DNA of 12,300 nt from positions 1 to 12,300 of the forward strand of contig CAMDAY010000042.1 in assembly GCA_945888895.1 (NCBI GenBank), read 5' to 3'. Below are positions 1-7,357 of the stretch, piece by piece. This DNA comes from Dehalococcoides mccartyi (lineage in GTDB: Bacteria; Chloroflexota; Dehalococcoidia; UBA2979). Below the pieces are notes generated by a model. That model saw nothing but the letters and a program-made list of their open reading frames with translations. It was not told the origin of the DNA and made no database searches. The first letter of the stretch is position 1. Every line of letters begins with the position of its first letter. A program made the position numbers and the translations under genes.

Positions 1-1
1 G

Positions 2-385
2 ACGCAGCACCACATGACGTACCGGCGCATCGCGTACGGCTTCGACGAGCGCGACGACCTCGAGTTCTTCGACTGGCGCCGCGAGGCGCGCGTGGTCGTG
101 GGACACGACGTGTGGATGGGGCACGGTGCGATCGTGCTGCCGGGCGTGACCATCGGCACCGGCGCGATCATCGCGGCCGGTGCCGTCGTCTCGCACGACG
201 TGCCGCCCTACACGATCGTCGGCGGCGTGCCGGCGAAGCCGATCCGGGAGCGCTTTCCTCGCGAGATCGCGGAGGCGCTGCTGCGGATCGCGTGGTGGGA
301 CTGGGACCGCGCCACGCTCGAGGCGCGCTTCGACGACCTGTCGATGGACATCGAGGCGTTCTGCGAGCGGTACGACCGTGCGTGA
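2..385 (+). CDS. Hexapeptide-repeat acyltransferase of phosphonate clusters (3' part, cut by window start)
   Basis: The reading frame is open to the window edge, so the gene starts to the left. About 127 residues are visible of a family whose members run near 200. The visible part shows left-handed beta-helix (LbH) hexapeptide rungs: GHDVWMGHGAIVLPGV, then IGTGAIIAAGAVVSHDV and the family-typical PPYTIVGGVPAKPIRERF. A helical tail containing AWWDWD follows. This arrangement, including the FFDWRR segment before the rungs, fits the DapH/xenobiotic-acetyltransferase-like proteins recurrently found beside C-P lyase genes (the TIGR03308-type family). Such enzymes use acyl-CoA; acetylation of an aminoalkylphosphonate, analogous to PhnO, is an inference. 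The ATG at 14 is internal to the conserved fold and is not the true start. The stop overlaps the next gene by 8 bp, which suggests co-transcription with the EEP hydrolase. Confidence 0.85.
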   Translation, partial: TQHHMTYRRIAYGFDERDDLEFFDWRREARVVVGHDVWMGHGAIVLPGVTIGTGAIIAAGAVVSHDVPPYTIVGGVPAKPIRERFPREIAEALLRIAWWDWDRATLEARFDDLSMDIEAFCERYDRA

Positions 386-1187
386 CCTCCCCGTGCGCAT
401 TGCCACCGTGAACACGTGGAAGGGCGACGGCCCGTACGAGGCGCGACTGGCGACGCTCTGCGATCAGCTGCGCACGCTGGATGCCGACGTGATCGCGCTG
501 CAGGAGGCGCTCGTCGCCGTCGACGGCTCGCTGTCGACCCCCGGCTGCCTCGCGCGCGAGCTCGGCATGACCATGGCCACCTACGCGCACCGCCGCAAGT
601 GCCGCGACGTGGAGGGCCGCGAGGTGGACTCGTGGAGCGGGCTCGCGCTCCTGAGTCGCTGGCCGATCGTCGAGCTCGTCAGCCACGCACTGCCCACCGA
701 CGATGAGGATGGCGAGCGGGGCGTGCTGCTCGGAGCGATCCAGACACCCGCGGGCATCGTACGCATCGCGAACACGCATCTCACCCACCTGCGATCGAGG
801 TCCGAGCTGCGGCGCGAGCAACTCGACGCCGTCCTGAGCGACCCGTTTTTCGGTCGCCCGGCGGCGGCACGCTTCGTCTGCGGCGACATGAACGCAACGC
901 CGGGAACCCCCGAGATCGGCTGGCTGCTCGGCACGCCACACGACTGGCACATCCTCGATGCCTACGAGGCTGCTGACGGGCCGCTAATGCGCGCGACGTT
1001 GAGCGACCGGAACTGCCACGTGAAGCCCGGCACGGGTGAGCGCGTCCTGGACTACATCTTCTCGCTGGCCGACACCGCGCAGGAACACCCCTACCTGGTG
1101 GACGCGCGGGTCGTCCTCGACCACCCGTCGGATGGCGGCGTGTTTCCCAGCGACCACTTCGGCGTCACCGTGAGCCTCGCGGTATAG
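378..1187 (+). CDS. Endonuclease/exonuclease/phosphatase (EEP) family metal-dependent hydrolase
   Basis: This protein of about 269 residues carries the full set of EEP (DNase I-like) catalytic motifs in order: an N-terminal Asn in TVNTWKGDG (N12), the metal-binding Glu in VIALQEAL (E43), NTHLTHL (H134), GDMN (D170 and N172), LDYIF, and the terminal SDHFG (D259, H260). Family members are Mg-dependent phosphoesterases that cleave phosphodiesters or phosphomonoesters of sugars, lipids or nucleic acids; the substrate cannot be read from the sequence. The GTG at 378 was chosen because the fold begins almost at once and it overlaps the upstream stop by 8 bp; GTG at 393 is an alternative. No signal peptide is visible, so it is probably cytosolic. 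Its position beside a C-P lyase operon lacking phnN suggests action on ribose-phosphate products, which is inference. Confidence 0.85.
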   Translation: MRDLPVRIATVNTWKGDGPYEARLATLCDQLRTLDADVIALQEALVAVDGSLSTPGCLARELGMTMATYAHRRKCRDVEGREVDSWSGLALLSRWPIVELVSHALPTDDEDGERGVLLGAIQTPAGIVRIANTHLTHLRSRSELRREQLDAVLSDPFFGRPAAARFVCGDMNATPGTPEIGWLLGTPHDWHILDAYEAADGPLMRATLSDRNCHVKPGTGERVLDYIFSLADTAQEHPYLVDARVVLDHPSDGGVFPSDHFGVTVSLAV

Positions 1188-1188
1188 C

Positions 1189-1224
1189 CACCGGCGCTGC
1201 TAAACGTCGAAGCAGCGGCCGGTG
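1189..1224. terminator. Stem-loop at convergent gene ends, possible bidirectional terminator
   Basis: The arms CACCGGCGCTGC (1189-1200) and GCAGCGGCCGGTG (1212-1224) pair over 12 bp with a single bulged G, leaving an 11-nt loop. The structure starts 1 nt after the EEP stop and runs into the last codons of the phnP-like gene, so it would form in both transcripts. Neither strand has a T-run after the stem, so it is not a classical intrinsic terminator. T-poor terminators and factor-assisted stops are described in high-GC bacteria. Confidence 0.4.
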
Positions 1225-1958
1225 CCGGCCGCCTGCACGTTGCCGCTGAACGAGTCGGACGCCTCTGCCACCGCGAGCGCGCGGTTCGCCGTGTACCAGA
1301 AGTGCGTGAGCACGAGCCGCTCGACACCCGCGCGCGCCGCGACCTTCGCGGCATCGTGCGCGGAGAGGTGCGTCGCCGGGTCGTGATGGCTGGGTGCGCC
1401 GCCCGCGAGCGTCGCCTCCGCGAGCAGCGTGTGTGCGCCCTCGGCCAGCGTCGCGAGCTCCTCGCACGGCACGGTGTCCGAGGTGTACGCGAGGACGCGC
1501 TCGCGGTCATCGACGCGCATGCCGAAGGACCGGATGCCGTGTCGCACCTCGTGCGGGCGCACGGTGAGCGCGCCGAGTGCGAGCGGGACGCCCGGCTCGT
1601 ACTCGTGCAGCGTCAGCGCGCCATCCCAGAACGGCGTGGTGCTCGACAGCGCGGCCGCCACGCGCTCGAGGTGCGCGATGCCCCCGGGGGGCAGGTAGAC
1701 ATCGATCGACCGCGCGCCGGCGACGCCGTAGGTACGGCCGTAGCGGAGCGCGACCAGGTCGATGTAGTGATCGGGATGCAGGTGACTCACCACGATCGCC
1801 CGGAGATCCTCCAGGCTGACGTGGCGCTGGAGCGGCCCGAGCGTACCGGAGCCGCAGTCCAGCATCACGTGCGTGTCCCCGGAGGACACGAGGTAGCCGC
1901 TGCATGCCTCGCCCGGACCGGGCTGAGACGCGCAGGAGCCGAGGATCGCCAACTTCAT
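1200..1958 (-). CDS. phnP: MBL-fold phosphodiesterase, PhnP-like (cyclic ribose phosphate hydrolase candidate)
   Basis: This is a 252-residue metallo-beta-lactamase-fold protein beginning MKLAILGS. It has the metal motif HLHPDH (residues 59-64), a later HEVRHG histidine, SDT (a bridging-Asp position) and LTHFW near the C-terminus, so the zinc-site residues look intact. In C-P lyase pathways PhnP hydrolyses 5-phosphoribosyl 1,2-cyclic phosphate to ribose 1,5-bisphosphate. Position as last gene of the operon, 8 bp after phnM with an AGGGA ribosome-binding site, supports that role. The sequence resembles the general RNase Z-like MBL proteins of actinobacteria (ACSGYLV, LDCGSGTLGPLQRH) more than E. 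coli PhnP, and lacks the E. coli-type N-terminal cysteine cluster, so the functional assignment rests largely on context. The frame stays open upstream through phnM, but residues before this ATG are unrelated shadow sequence. Confidence 0.75.
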   Translation of the reverse strand: MKLAILGSCASQPGPGEACSGYLVSSGDTHVMLDCGSGTLGPLQRHVSLEDLRAIVVSHLHPDHYIDLVALRYGRTYGVAGARSIDVYLPPGGIAHLERVAAALSSTTPFWDGALTLHEYEPGVPLALGALTVRPHEVRHGIRSFGMRVDDRERVLAYTSDTVPCEELATLAEGAHTLLAEATLAGGAPSHHDPATHLSAHDAAKVAARAGVERLVLTHFWYTANRALAVAEASDSFSGNVQAAGTGRCFDV

Positions 1959-1966
1959 CGCGGTCC

Positions 1967-3181
1967 CTACCGGGCGGAGAGCGCCATCGTGCGCTCCTGC
2001 ATCCGCTGCGCCCGGCCGTCCGAGTAGACGACCGTGCCGCGGTACAGCGCGTCGTGCACCACCGGTCGTCCCTGCACGAGGTCGACCAGCACGAGGTCGC
2101 CGGACAGGCCCACCTCGACGCGACCGCGGTCGGCGAGGCCGAACGCAGCAGCGGGGTTCGCCGTGACCTTCGCGACCGCCTCCGGCAGCGTGCAGATGCC
2201 GAGCTCGACCAGCTTCGTCGCCGCGACCAGCATCGAGGGCGTGTGGTAGTCGGCGCAGATGATGTCCGCGAGGCCCTCGCGCGCCAGCTCGGTCGCGTCG
2301 GAGTTTCCGCTCGTCGAGCCGCCTCGGACGATATTCGGCGCGCCGACGGTGATCCACTCGCCGATCTCGCGGGCGCGACGGGCCGCCTCCATCACGACGG
2401 GGAACTCCGCGATCGTGCAGCCCAGCTCGTGCATCGCGTCCACCTTCTCGGCGGAGTCGTCGTCGTGCGAGGCGAGGATGAACGGCTGCGCACGGTACTC
2501 GGCGCCGACGCGACCGAGGACGTCCATGACCACCGAGCGATCCTGGCGGGCCTCCATGCGCTTCTGGATGTCTGCGTCCGCGTCGTAGGTCGGATCGGCG
2601 CCGTGGTAGGCGACCATCGTCTTCTTGAACTCGTCGAGGTTGCGGTACTGGCCCTGCCCCGGCGTGTGGTCGTTCAGCGACATCGCCTGGACGGGAGACA
2701 GCCGCAGCGACTCGAAGATCGCGTCGAGAGCGGCTGGCGTCCACACGTCGCAGCGGTGCAGCACCTCGTGCGCCATCGAGGCGACCGAGCTGGCCTCGCG
2801 CACGAGCGCGGAGCGCAGGCCCGCCTCATCCAGCGTGCGGCCGGCGCGCGGCATGTCCGCGAAGGTGAGCGCGTGGAACGAGGTCGTCACGCCACCCATC
2901 AGGCAGCGCCGCTCGTAGTTCCGCATCGCGAACAGGCCGTCGAAGTTCACACGCGGGCGCGGGTTGATCTCAACCTCGAGGCCGTCGCAGTGGGTGTCGA
3001 TCAGACCAGGGAGGAGATGCAGGCGGTGGTCGGCGTCGATGACCTCCTCCGCATCGGACCAGGCGACCTCGCGGCAGGGGCCGACCTCGACGATCGTGCC
3101 GTCGCGGATCAGCACCGCGCCGTCCTGCAGGATCGCGTCTGGCAAGACGATGTTCGCGTGGACGATGGACACGCTGCTCAT
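1967..3181 (-). CDS. phnM: Alpha-D-ribose 1-methylphosphonate 5-triphosphate diphosphatase
   Basis: PhnM is an amidohydrolase-superfamily enzyme that removes pyrophosphate from the ribose-phosphonate triphosphate made by PhnGHIL, giving the PhnJ substrate. The 404-residue length fits the family. The N-terminal beta-sandwich segment is followed by LPGLIDTHCDGLE, whose H64-x-D66 pair is the metal site of this family. Further in are GGVTTSFHAL, SLNDHTPGQGQYR, ILASHDDDS, and ICADYHTPSML, all characteristic of PhnM. The C-terminal part (VEVGLSGDLVLVD) returns to the sandwich domain. The start ATG overlaps the phnL stop as ATGA, with GGAGG about 7 nt upstream inside phnL, which indicates translational coupling. 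Cytosolic; no unusual truncation. Confidence 0.95.
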   Translation of the reverse strand: MSSVSIVHANIVLPDAILQDGAVLIRDGTIVEVGPCREVAWSDAEEVIDADHRLHLLPGLIDTHCDGLEVEINPRPRVNFDGLFAMRNYERRCLMGGVTTSFHALTFADMPRAGRTLDEAGLRSALVREASSVASMAHEVLHRCDVWTPAALDAIFESLRLSPVQAMSLNDHTPGQGQYRNLDEFKKTMVAYHGADPTYDADADIQKRMEARQDRSVVMDVLGRVGAEYRAQPFILASHDDDSAEKVDAMHELGCTIAEFPVVMEAARRAREIGEWITVGAPNIVRGGSTSGNSDATELAREGLADIICADYHTPSMLVAATKLVELGICTLPEAVAKVTANPAAAFGLADRGRVEVGLSGDLVLVDLVQGRPVVHDALYRGTVVYSDGRAQRMQERTMALSAR

Positions 3182-3951
3182 CGGGAGACCTCCATCAGTT
3201 CATCGGCCAGGCTGTCATCGGCGATACCGAAGTCCTCGTCGGGCGCGACCTCGCGGGCAATGCCGTCCGCGAGCACCAGCACGCGGTCGGCGAGGCGTCG
3301 GATCAACTCGCGGTCGTGGAAGATCGCGATCACCGCCGTGCCGCCTGCCTGCGCCTCGCGCAGCAGGTCGATCACGCGGTCGCGGTTCTCGACGTCCAAC
3401 GCCGAGGTCGGCTCGTCGAGGAGCAACAGTCGCGGCGGGTCCACGAACGCCTTCGCGACGTTGACGCGCTGCTGCTCCCCGCCCGAGAAGAGCGCGGGGT
3501 AGGAGCTCTGCAGCGACGGCCCCATGCCCAGGCGCTCCAGCATTGCGGAGGCGCGTTCCCGGGCGACCTCGAGGTCCACGCCGCGCCTCGTCAGCACGGA
3601 GGCGACGACATCGACGGCGGGGACGCGCGGGGGCGCCTTCAGGAACTGGGAGACGTACGTGATCTCGTTCCGTCGGAGGGCGATCACATCACGCTCCGGC
3701 GCCGAGAACAGGTCGACGACCTCGCCGGCCCGCGTGACGTACTTCGCCGTGCCCGCCGTGGCGAGGTAGGTGCGGTTGAGACACTTGAGCAGCGACGACT
3801 TGCCCGCGCCGGAGGGGCCGGCGATCGCGAGGAACTCGCCCGGTGCGAGGTCGAACGAGATGTCGCGAAGCGGGTGCACCTCTGCGCCGTGCAGGATGTG
3901 GAGCGTGATGGTCTTAGTGAGACCGGAGACGGACAGCATGGGTTCGGCCAA
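3178..3951 (-). CDS. phnL: C-P lyase system ATP-binding protein PhnL
   Basis: PhnL is an ABC-type ATPase that works with the C-P lyase core rather than in transport; with PhnG, PhnH and PhnI it supports formation of the ribose-phosphonate triphosphate. The 257-residue protein has Walker A GPSGAGKSS (45-53), the PhnL-typical stretch ITYVSQFLKAPPRVPAVDVV, signature FSGGEQQRV, Walker B LLLLDEPTS and the switch His in IFHDRE. The start is TTG at 3951: AGGAG lies 6 nt upstream, whereas the ATG at 3939 (MLSVSGLTKTI, which matches where E. coli PhnL begins) lacks a well-spaced site. The gene begins 9 bp after the phnK stop and overlaps phnM by 4 bp. Confidence 0.93.
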   Translation of the reverse strand: MAEPMLSVSGLTKTITLHILHGAEVHPLRDISFDLAPGEFLAIAGPSGAGKSSLLKCLNRTYLATAGTAKYVTRAGEVVDLFSAPERDVIALRRNEITYVSQFLKAPPRVPAVDVVASVLTRRGVDLEVARERASAMLERLGMGPSLQSSYPALFSGGEQQRVNVAKAFVDPPRLLLLDEPTSALDVENRDRVIDLLREAQAGGTAVIAIFHDRELIRRLADRVLVLADGIAREVAPDEDFGIADDSLADELMEVSR

Positions 3952-3960
3952 GCTCGGCTC

Positions 3961-4743
3961 CTAGTTCGTGACGCAGTTGACGAGCAACTGCGTGTACGGG
4001 TGTTGCGGGTCCTCGAGGATCTGGTCGGTCAGCCCGGACTCCACGACGTGACCGTCCTTCATCACGAGCGTCCGGTCCGCGAGCAGCCGGATCACACCGA
4101 GGTCGTGCGAGACGATGATTGCGGTGACGCCGTACTTCGACTGGATGTCGCGCACGAGGTCGAGCACGCCCGCCTGCACCGACACGTCGAGGCCGGTCGT
4201 GAGCTCATCGAGCAGCACGAGCTCCGGGTTGTTCGCCAGCGCCTTCGCGATCTGAACGCGCTGCTGCATGCCGCCCGAGAAGAACGCGGGGAAGTCGTCC
4301 ATGCGCTCGATCGGCACCTCGGTGCGAACGAGGTAGTCAGACGCCTTCGCGCGGATGTCGGAGACCCGACGCCAGTCGGCCGCCAGCAGGCGCTCCGCGA
4401 CGTTGCCGCCGGCGGTCACCATCAGGTTCAGGCCCTGTCGCGGGTTCTGGTACACCATCGACATCCGGTGCGTCCGCAGCTCGCGGCGCTCCCGGCGGTC
4501 GGCCTCGAACATGTTGCGTTCGCCGCCCTCGAACGAGGTGAGGTACGCAGCGCCCGACGTGGGGACGACATCCTGGAACAGGCACTGGAGCACGGTGCTC
4601 TTGCCCGAACCGGACTCCCCGACGATGCCGAGGACCTCGCCCGGGTACACGTCGAACGAGACGTCCTCACAGGCGACGATGCGGTGGCCCTTGCCGCTGT
4701 AGATCTTGGTCAGGTCGCGGACGCGAAGCAGCGGCTCTACCAC
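3961..4743 (-). CDS. phnK: C-P lyase system ATP-binding protein PhnK
   Basis: PhnK is an ABC-family ATPase that docks on the C-P lyase core near PhnJ. The 260-residue protein has Walker A GESGSGKST (42-50), a Q-loop at VYQNPRQGLNL (the PhnK-like NPRDGLR counterpart), signature FSGGMQQRV, Walker B LVLLDE and the H-loop VSHDLGV, followed by a C-terminal segment ending DPQHPYTQLLV that resembles dipeptide-transporter ATPases, as PhnK does. The residue after Walker B is Leu (DELTTGLD) instead of the usual Pro. GTG at 4743 is the start: AGGTGGAG lies 5 nt upstream and it overlaps the phnJ stop by 7 bp. The frame continues open upstream across phnJ, but that part is shadow sequence. Confidence 0.93.
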   Translation of the reverse strand: MVEPLLRVRDLTKIYSGKGHRIVACEDVSFDVYPGEVLGIVGESGSGKSTVLQCLFQDVVPTSGAAYLTSFEGGERNMFEADRRERRELRTHRMSMVYQNPRQGLNLMVTAGGNVAERLLAADWRRVSDIRAKASDYLVRTEVPIERMDDFPAFFSGGMQQRVQIAKALANNPELVLLDELTTGLDVSVQAGVLDLVRDIQSKYGVTAIIVSHDLGVIRLLADRTLVMKDGHVVESGLTDQILEDPQHPYTQLLVNCVTN

Positions 4744-5636
4744 TGGTTCTCCACCTTTCGTCCCGCCAGCACGTCGTCGCAGTACGAGGTGTCGGAGCAC
4801 ACCGAGAGCGTGCTCCCGTCCGCCTGCGGGGAGGTGACGAGGTATGAGTCCGTGGCACCGCAGCGGCGGCACGACATATTCGGGAATGCCTCGATCTCGA
4901 AGGGGTAGTCGTCGAACTCGAGCGGCTGCACGTTCGTGAACGGGGGCACGGCGTAGATGCGCTTCTCGCGGCCCGCGCCGAAGAGGAACAGCGTCTCCGC
5001 CTGGTTGAGCTTCGGGATGTCCCAGCGCGGGATCGGGCTGGGGGCCATCACGAAGCGGCCGTTCACCATCACGGGGTAGCCCGCGCCGGCAGTCACCTCG
5101 CCGTTGCGCACGACGTCCTCGTACAGTGCGAGCCACATGCGCGCGTAGTCGGCCTCGGCGTGCATCGCGCGCGCCGCGGCGACCGAGCGTTCCACGTGGC
5201 GCAGCGGCTCCGGGATCGGCACCTGGAGGATCAGCATCTGCGCCGCGGTCATCCGCTCCTCGGGGATGCGGTGCCTCGTCTGGATCAGCGTCGCCTCGCC
5301 GGTCGTGAGCGTCTCGCGTGCGCCGGTCGTCTTCGCGATGAGCCGCCGGAGGTTCACGGCGTTGACGCTGGCGTCGTCGCCCTGGTCGATCACCTTGATG
5401 GTGTCGTCCGCGCCGACGCAGGCGAGCGTGATCTGGAGACCGCCCGTGCCCCAGCCGCGCGCGATCGGCATCTCGCGCGATCCGAACGGCACCTGGTGGC
5501 CGGGGATCGCCACCGCTTTGAGGATCGTGCGCCGGATCTCGCGCTTCGCCATGTCGTCGAGGAATCCGAACGTGTAGCCCTCGAACTCCGCGCCGCGCTC
5601 GTCGATGAGCGCTCGCACGCCCGTGGCGCTAACCAC
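4737..5636 (-). CDS. phnJ: Alpha-D-ribose 1-methylphosphonate 5-phosphate C-P lyase
   Basis: PhnJ is the radical SAM enzyme that breaks the carbon-phosphorus bond, releasing the alkane and 5-phosphoribosyl 1,2-cyclic phosphate. The 299 residues include very strongly conserved stretches: LKAVAIPGHQVPFGSREMP, ARGWGTGGLQ, ATLIQTRHRIPEE, QVPIPEPLR, and FGAGREKRIYAVPPFT. The cysteines C256, C259, C280 and C286 match in spacing (3, 21, 6) the three 4Fe-4S ligands plus the thiyl-radical cysteine of E. coli PhnJ (3, 22, 6). G20 in EGYTFGFLDD corresponds to the proposed glycyl site in GYNFAYLDE. The enzyme should therefore be active. The start is GTG at 5636, 8 bp inside the end of phnI, with only a weak upstream ribosome-binding site, so coupling to phnI translation is likely. 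Confidence 0.96.
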   Translation of the reverse strand: MVSATGVRALIDERGAEFEGYTFGFLDDMAKREIRRTILKAVAIPGHQVPFGSREMPIARGWGTGGLQITLACVGADDTIKVIDQGDDASVNAVNLRRLIAKTTGARETLTTGEATLIQTRHRIPEERMTAAQMLILQVPIPEPLRHVERSVAAARAMHAEADYARMWLALYEDVVRNGEVTAGAGYPVMVNGRFVMAPSPIPRWDIPKLNQAETLFLFGAGREKRIYAVPPFTNVQPLEFDDYPFEIEAFPNMSCRRCGATDSYLVTSPQADGSTLSVCSDTSYCDDVLAGRKVENQW

Positions 5637-6759
5637 GGCGCGCCGCCGCGACCAACTCGCGCACCTTGCTCGTGCGCTGCACGGAGGCCACGAAGTCCAC
5701 GTAGTGCGGGAGCTTGAGGTGCTCGACGAATCCCATCGCCTCGATCGAGTCGATGTGGTACATCACGTACTCCTCGTCCTCGATCGCCGCGCCGGACTTC
5801 GTCGCCTTCTTCAGCGACCCGTCGAGGATGCTCATGGAGATCGCCTTCCGCTCGTTGCGGCCGACGACGATGCCGTAGCTCACGACGTACTCGGGGTTCT
5901 CGCCCTGGACGTGCTCGTGGTCCTCGGTGCCGTCGTGCGTGTGCTGCGCACCCTCATCGCCGCCGACGACCTGGTAGCACTCGGTCACCGGCACCCAGCC
6001 GATGCGCACCGGGCCGCCCGTGATCGGGTGCGAGATCTGCACCGGCAGGTCGCCGTAGCGCAGCTCCGCGATGTAGCCGTGCGCCCCGCCGTAGCCGCGC
6101 ATGCCGGCGTACGCGAGCGAGAGCATCGCCCCCGTCTCACCGCGCGCGAGCACCTGCAGACGCGCCGCGCGCGTCGAAGGGAATCGCAGCGGCTCGCGGG
6201 TCACGTCGAACGGCTCGTCGTCCGAGGTGCGCCGGGGCGCCTCATGCATCAGGCCGTCGGCGCGCAGCGTGTCGATGACGAGCGGGAACTCCTCGGGCGC
6301 GGCGCCCGAGGGCAGCGCGTCGATGTCGCCAATTGGTGCGGGCGTCTTCGGCGGCGTGTCGCGAAGCGTGAAGTCGAGCAGGCGCTGCGTGTAGTCACGG
6401 GTGCGCCCGAGCACCTGGCCACCGGGGATGTCCCGGAACGCCGAGGACACCCGGCGCAGGATGCGCATCTGGCGTCCCGACGACGGGAACGAGTAGCCGA
6501 CGCGCGGCAGCGTGGTGCGGTACGCCCGCAGCAGGAAGCCGGCCTCGATCGGGTCGCCCTCCGCCTGCTTCACCGCGAGAGCGCCGAGGTCGAGGTCGTA
6601 CACCCCACCCTCGCCCATCACCTGGTCGAGCAGCAGCTCAACGTGGTCCGTGACCTGCGGGAGGGCGACCGGGTGGTCGGAGTCGGTGACCTGCGCCGCG
6701 ATCAGGGTCTCGGCGTGCTCGATGGCGTCCATGCCACCTCGGACAGAGCTGTATCCCAT
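5629..6759 (-). CDS. phnI: C-P lyase core subunit PhnI (nucleosidase component)
   Basis: PhnI is the core-complex subunit that displaces adenine from ATP, with PhnG, PhnH and PhnL, to attach phosphonate to ribose C1. The 376-residue protein starts MGYSSVRGGMDAIEHAE, which aligns with the E. coli PhnI start, and has GGVYDLDLGALAVKQAEGD, AGFLLRAYRTTLPRV, FRDIPGGQVLG, DYTQRLLDFTL, ERKAISMS and GFVEHLKLPHYVDF. It is about 20 residues longer than E. coli PhnI; part of the excess is a His/Asp/Glu-rich loop HTHDGTEDHEH at 273-283, just before the conserved YGIVVGRNERKA. The start at 6759 has GGAGG about 7 nt upstream and lies 1 nt beyond the phnH stop. The upstream extension of the open frame is shadow sequence over phnH. 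Confidence 0.95.
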   Translation of the reverse strand: MGYSSVRGGMDAIEHAETLIAAQVTDSDHPVALPQVTDHVELLLDQVMGEGGVYDLDLGALAVKQAEGDPIEAGFLLRAYRTTLPRVGYSFPSSGRQMRILRRVSSAFRDIPGGQVLGRTRDYTQRLLDFTLRDTPPKTPAPIGDIDALPSGAAPEEFPLVIDTLRADGLMHEAPRRTSDDEPFDVTREPLRFPSTRAARLQVLARGETGAMLSLAYAGMRGYGGAHGYIAELRYGDLPVQISHPITGGPVRIGWVPVTECYQVVGGDEGAQHTHDGTEDHEHVQGENPEYVVSYGIVVGRNERKAISMSILDGSLKKATKSGAAIEDEEYVMYHIDSIEAMGFVEHLKLPHYVDFVASVQRTSKVRELVAAARRG

Positions 6760-6760
6760 C

Positions 6761-7357
6761 TCAGTCCTCCAATTCGATGCGGGTGCTGCGCGGCAGGCAC
6801 GCGATGCGCCCCTGCGGGTCCACGAGCACGATGTCGATGCCCGTGGGGTACACGGCGTTGCGTTCGATGAGCGCGTGCAGCGCGGCAACGTCGAGTCCAT
6901 CGAGCGACAGCGGCTGCACGCTCTCGATGCCGGGGCCGCTCAACGAAACTCGCAGCGCGCCGCTGCCGATCGCGTCCACACGGACGACCACGGTCGCGGA
7001 GCGTTCCGGCTCTTCGAGGTAGCCCTCGCTCGCCATCTCGATCACATCGAGCGCGTGGGCGGCGTCCGTGAGGACATAGCCGGCGGCGGCCAGTACATCA
7101 GAGCGGGCGCCCGTGCGGCGCAGGATCTGCTCGTGCACGGAACGGTCATCCGCCTCGACGGCAAACGTCACCTCGTGGTCGAGCAGGCTCTGCATCACGA
7201 CGAGCGAGCTGCCCCACGCGCCGTCCGCACCGCGCGCCTCGGGCAGCGTGTGGATCGTGCCGGGCCGTGACATTGCATCGAGGAGCGCGCGAAACGCCCG
7301 CTGCTCCTGGTCGGCGACGACGGTCTGTCGAGGCGCACGTGAAGTGTCGGTGGCCAT
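6761..7357 (-). CDS. phnH: C-P lyase core subunit PhnH
   Basis: PhnH is a core subunit of the C-P lyase complex, structurally a PLP-transferase-like fold without cofactor, required for making the ribose-phosphonate triphosphate. The predicted 198 residues fit the roughly 190-200 of the family. Visible family features are QEQRAFRALLDAMSRPGTI near the N-terminus, SLLDHEVTFAVE, a central GSLSGPGIES-like stretch (RVSLSGPGIESVQPL), and the C-terminal FIALPRSTRI-like ending (IACLPRSTRIE). The ATG at 7357 shares one base with the phnG stop (TAATG), a classic coupling arrangement, with GAGGA about 10 nt upstream. The longer open frame to the right is only shadow over phnG. Confidence 0.92.
   Translation of the reverse strand: MATDTSRAPRQTVVADQEQRAFRALLDAMSRPGTIHTLPEARGADGAWGSSLVVMQSLLDHEVTFAVEADDRSVHEQILRRTGARSDVLAAAGYVLTDAAHALDVIEMASEGYLEEPERSATVVVRVDAIGSGALRVSLSGPGIESVQPLSLDGLDVAALHALIERNAVYPTGIDIVLVDPQGRIACLPRSTRIELED

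Noticed and set aside
180..377. Upstream extension of the EEP hydrolase from ATG 180
   Set aside because: This stretch is an Arg/Ser-rich shadow of the acyltransferase gene. The EEP fold begins just after GTG 378.
1904..3502. Long plus-strand open frame of 532 codons
   Set aside because: It is antisense to phnM and part of phnL, which have clear family motifs. Long antisense frames are expected in high-GC coding DNA.
3316..4908. Long plus-strand open frame of 530 codons
   Set aside because: It lies opposite phnL, phnK and the end of phnJ. The translation is Arg/Asp/His-rich without any domain.
5605..6870. Long plus-strand open frame of 421 codons
   Set aside because: It is antisense to phnI and the end of phnH, and shows only shadow composition.
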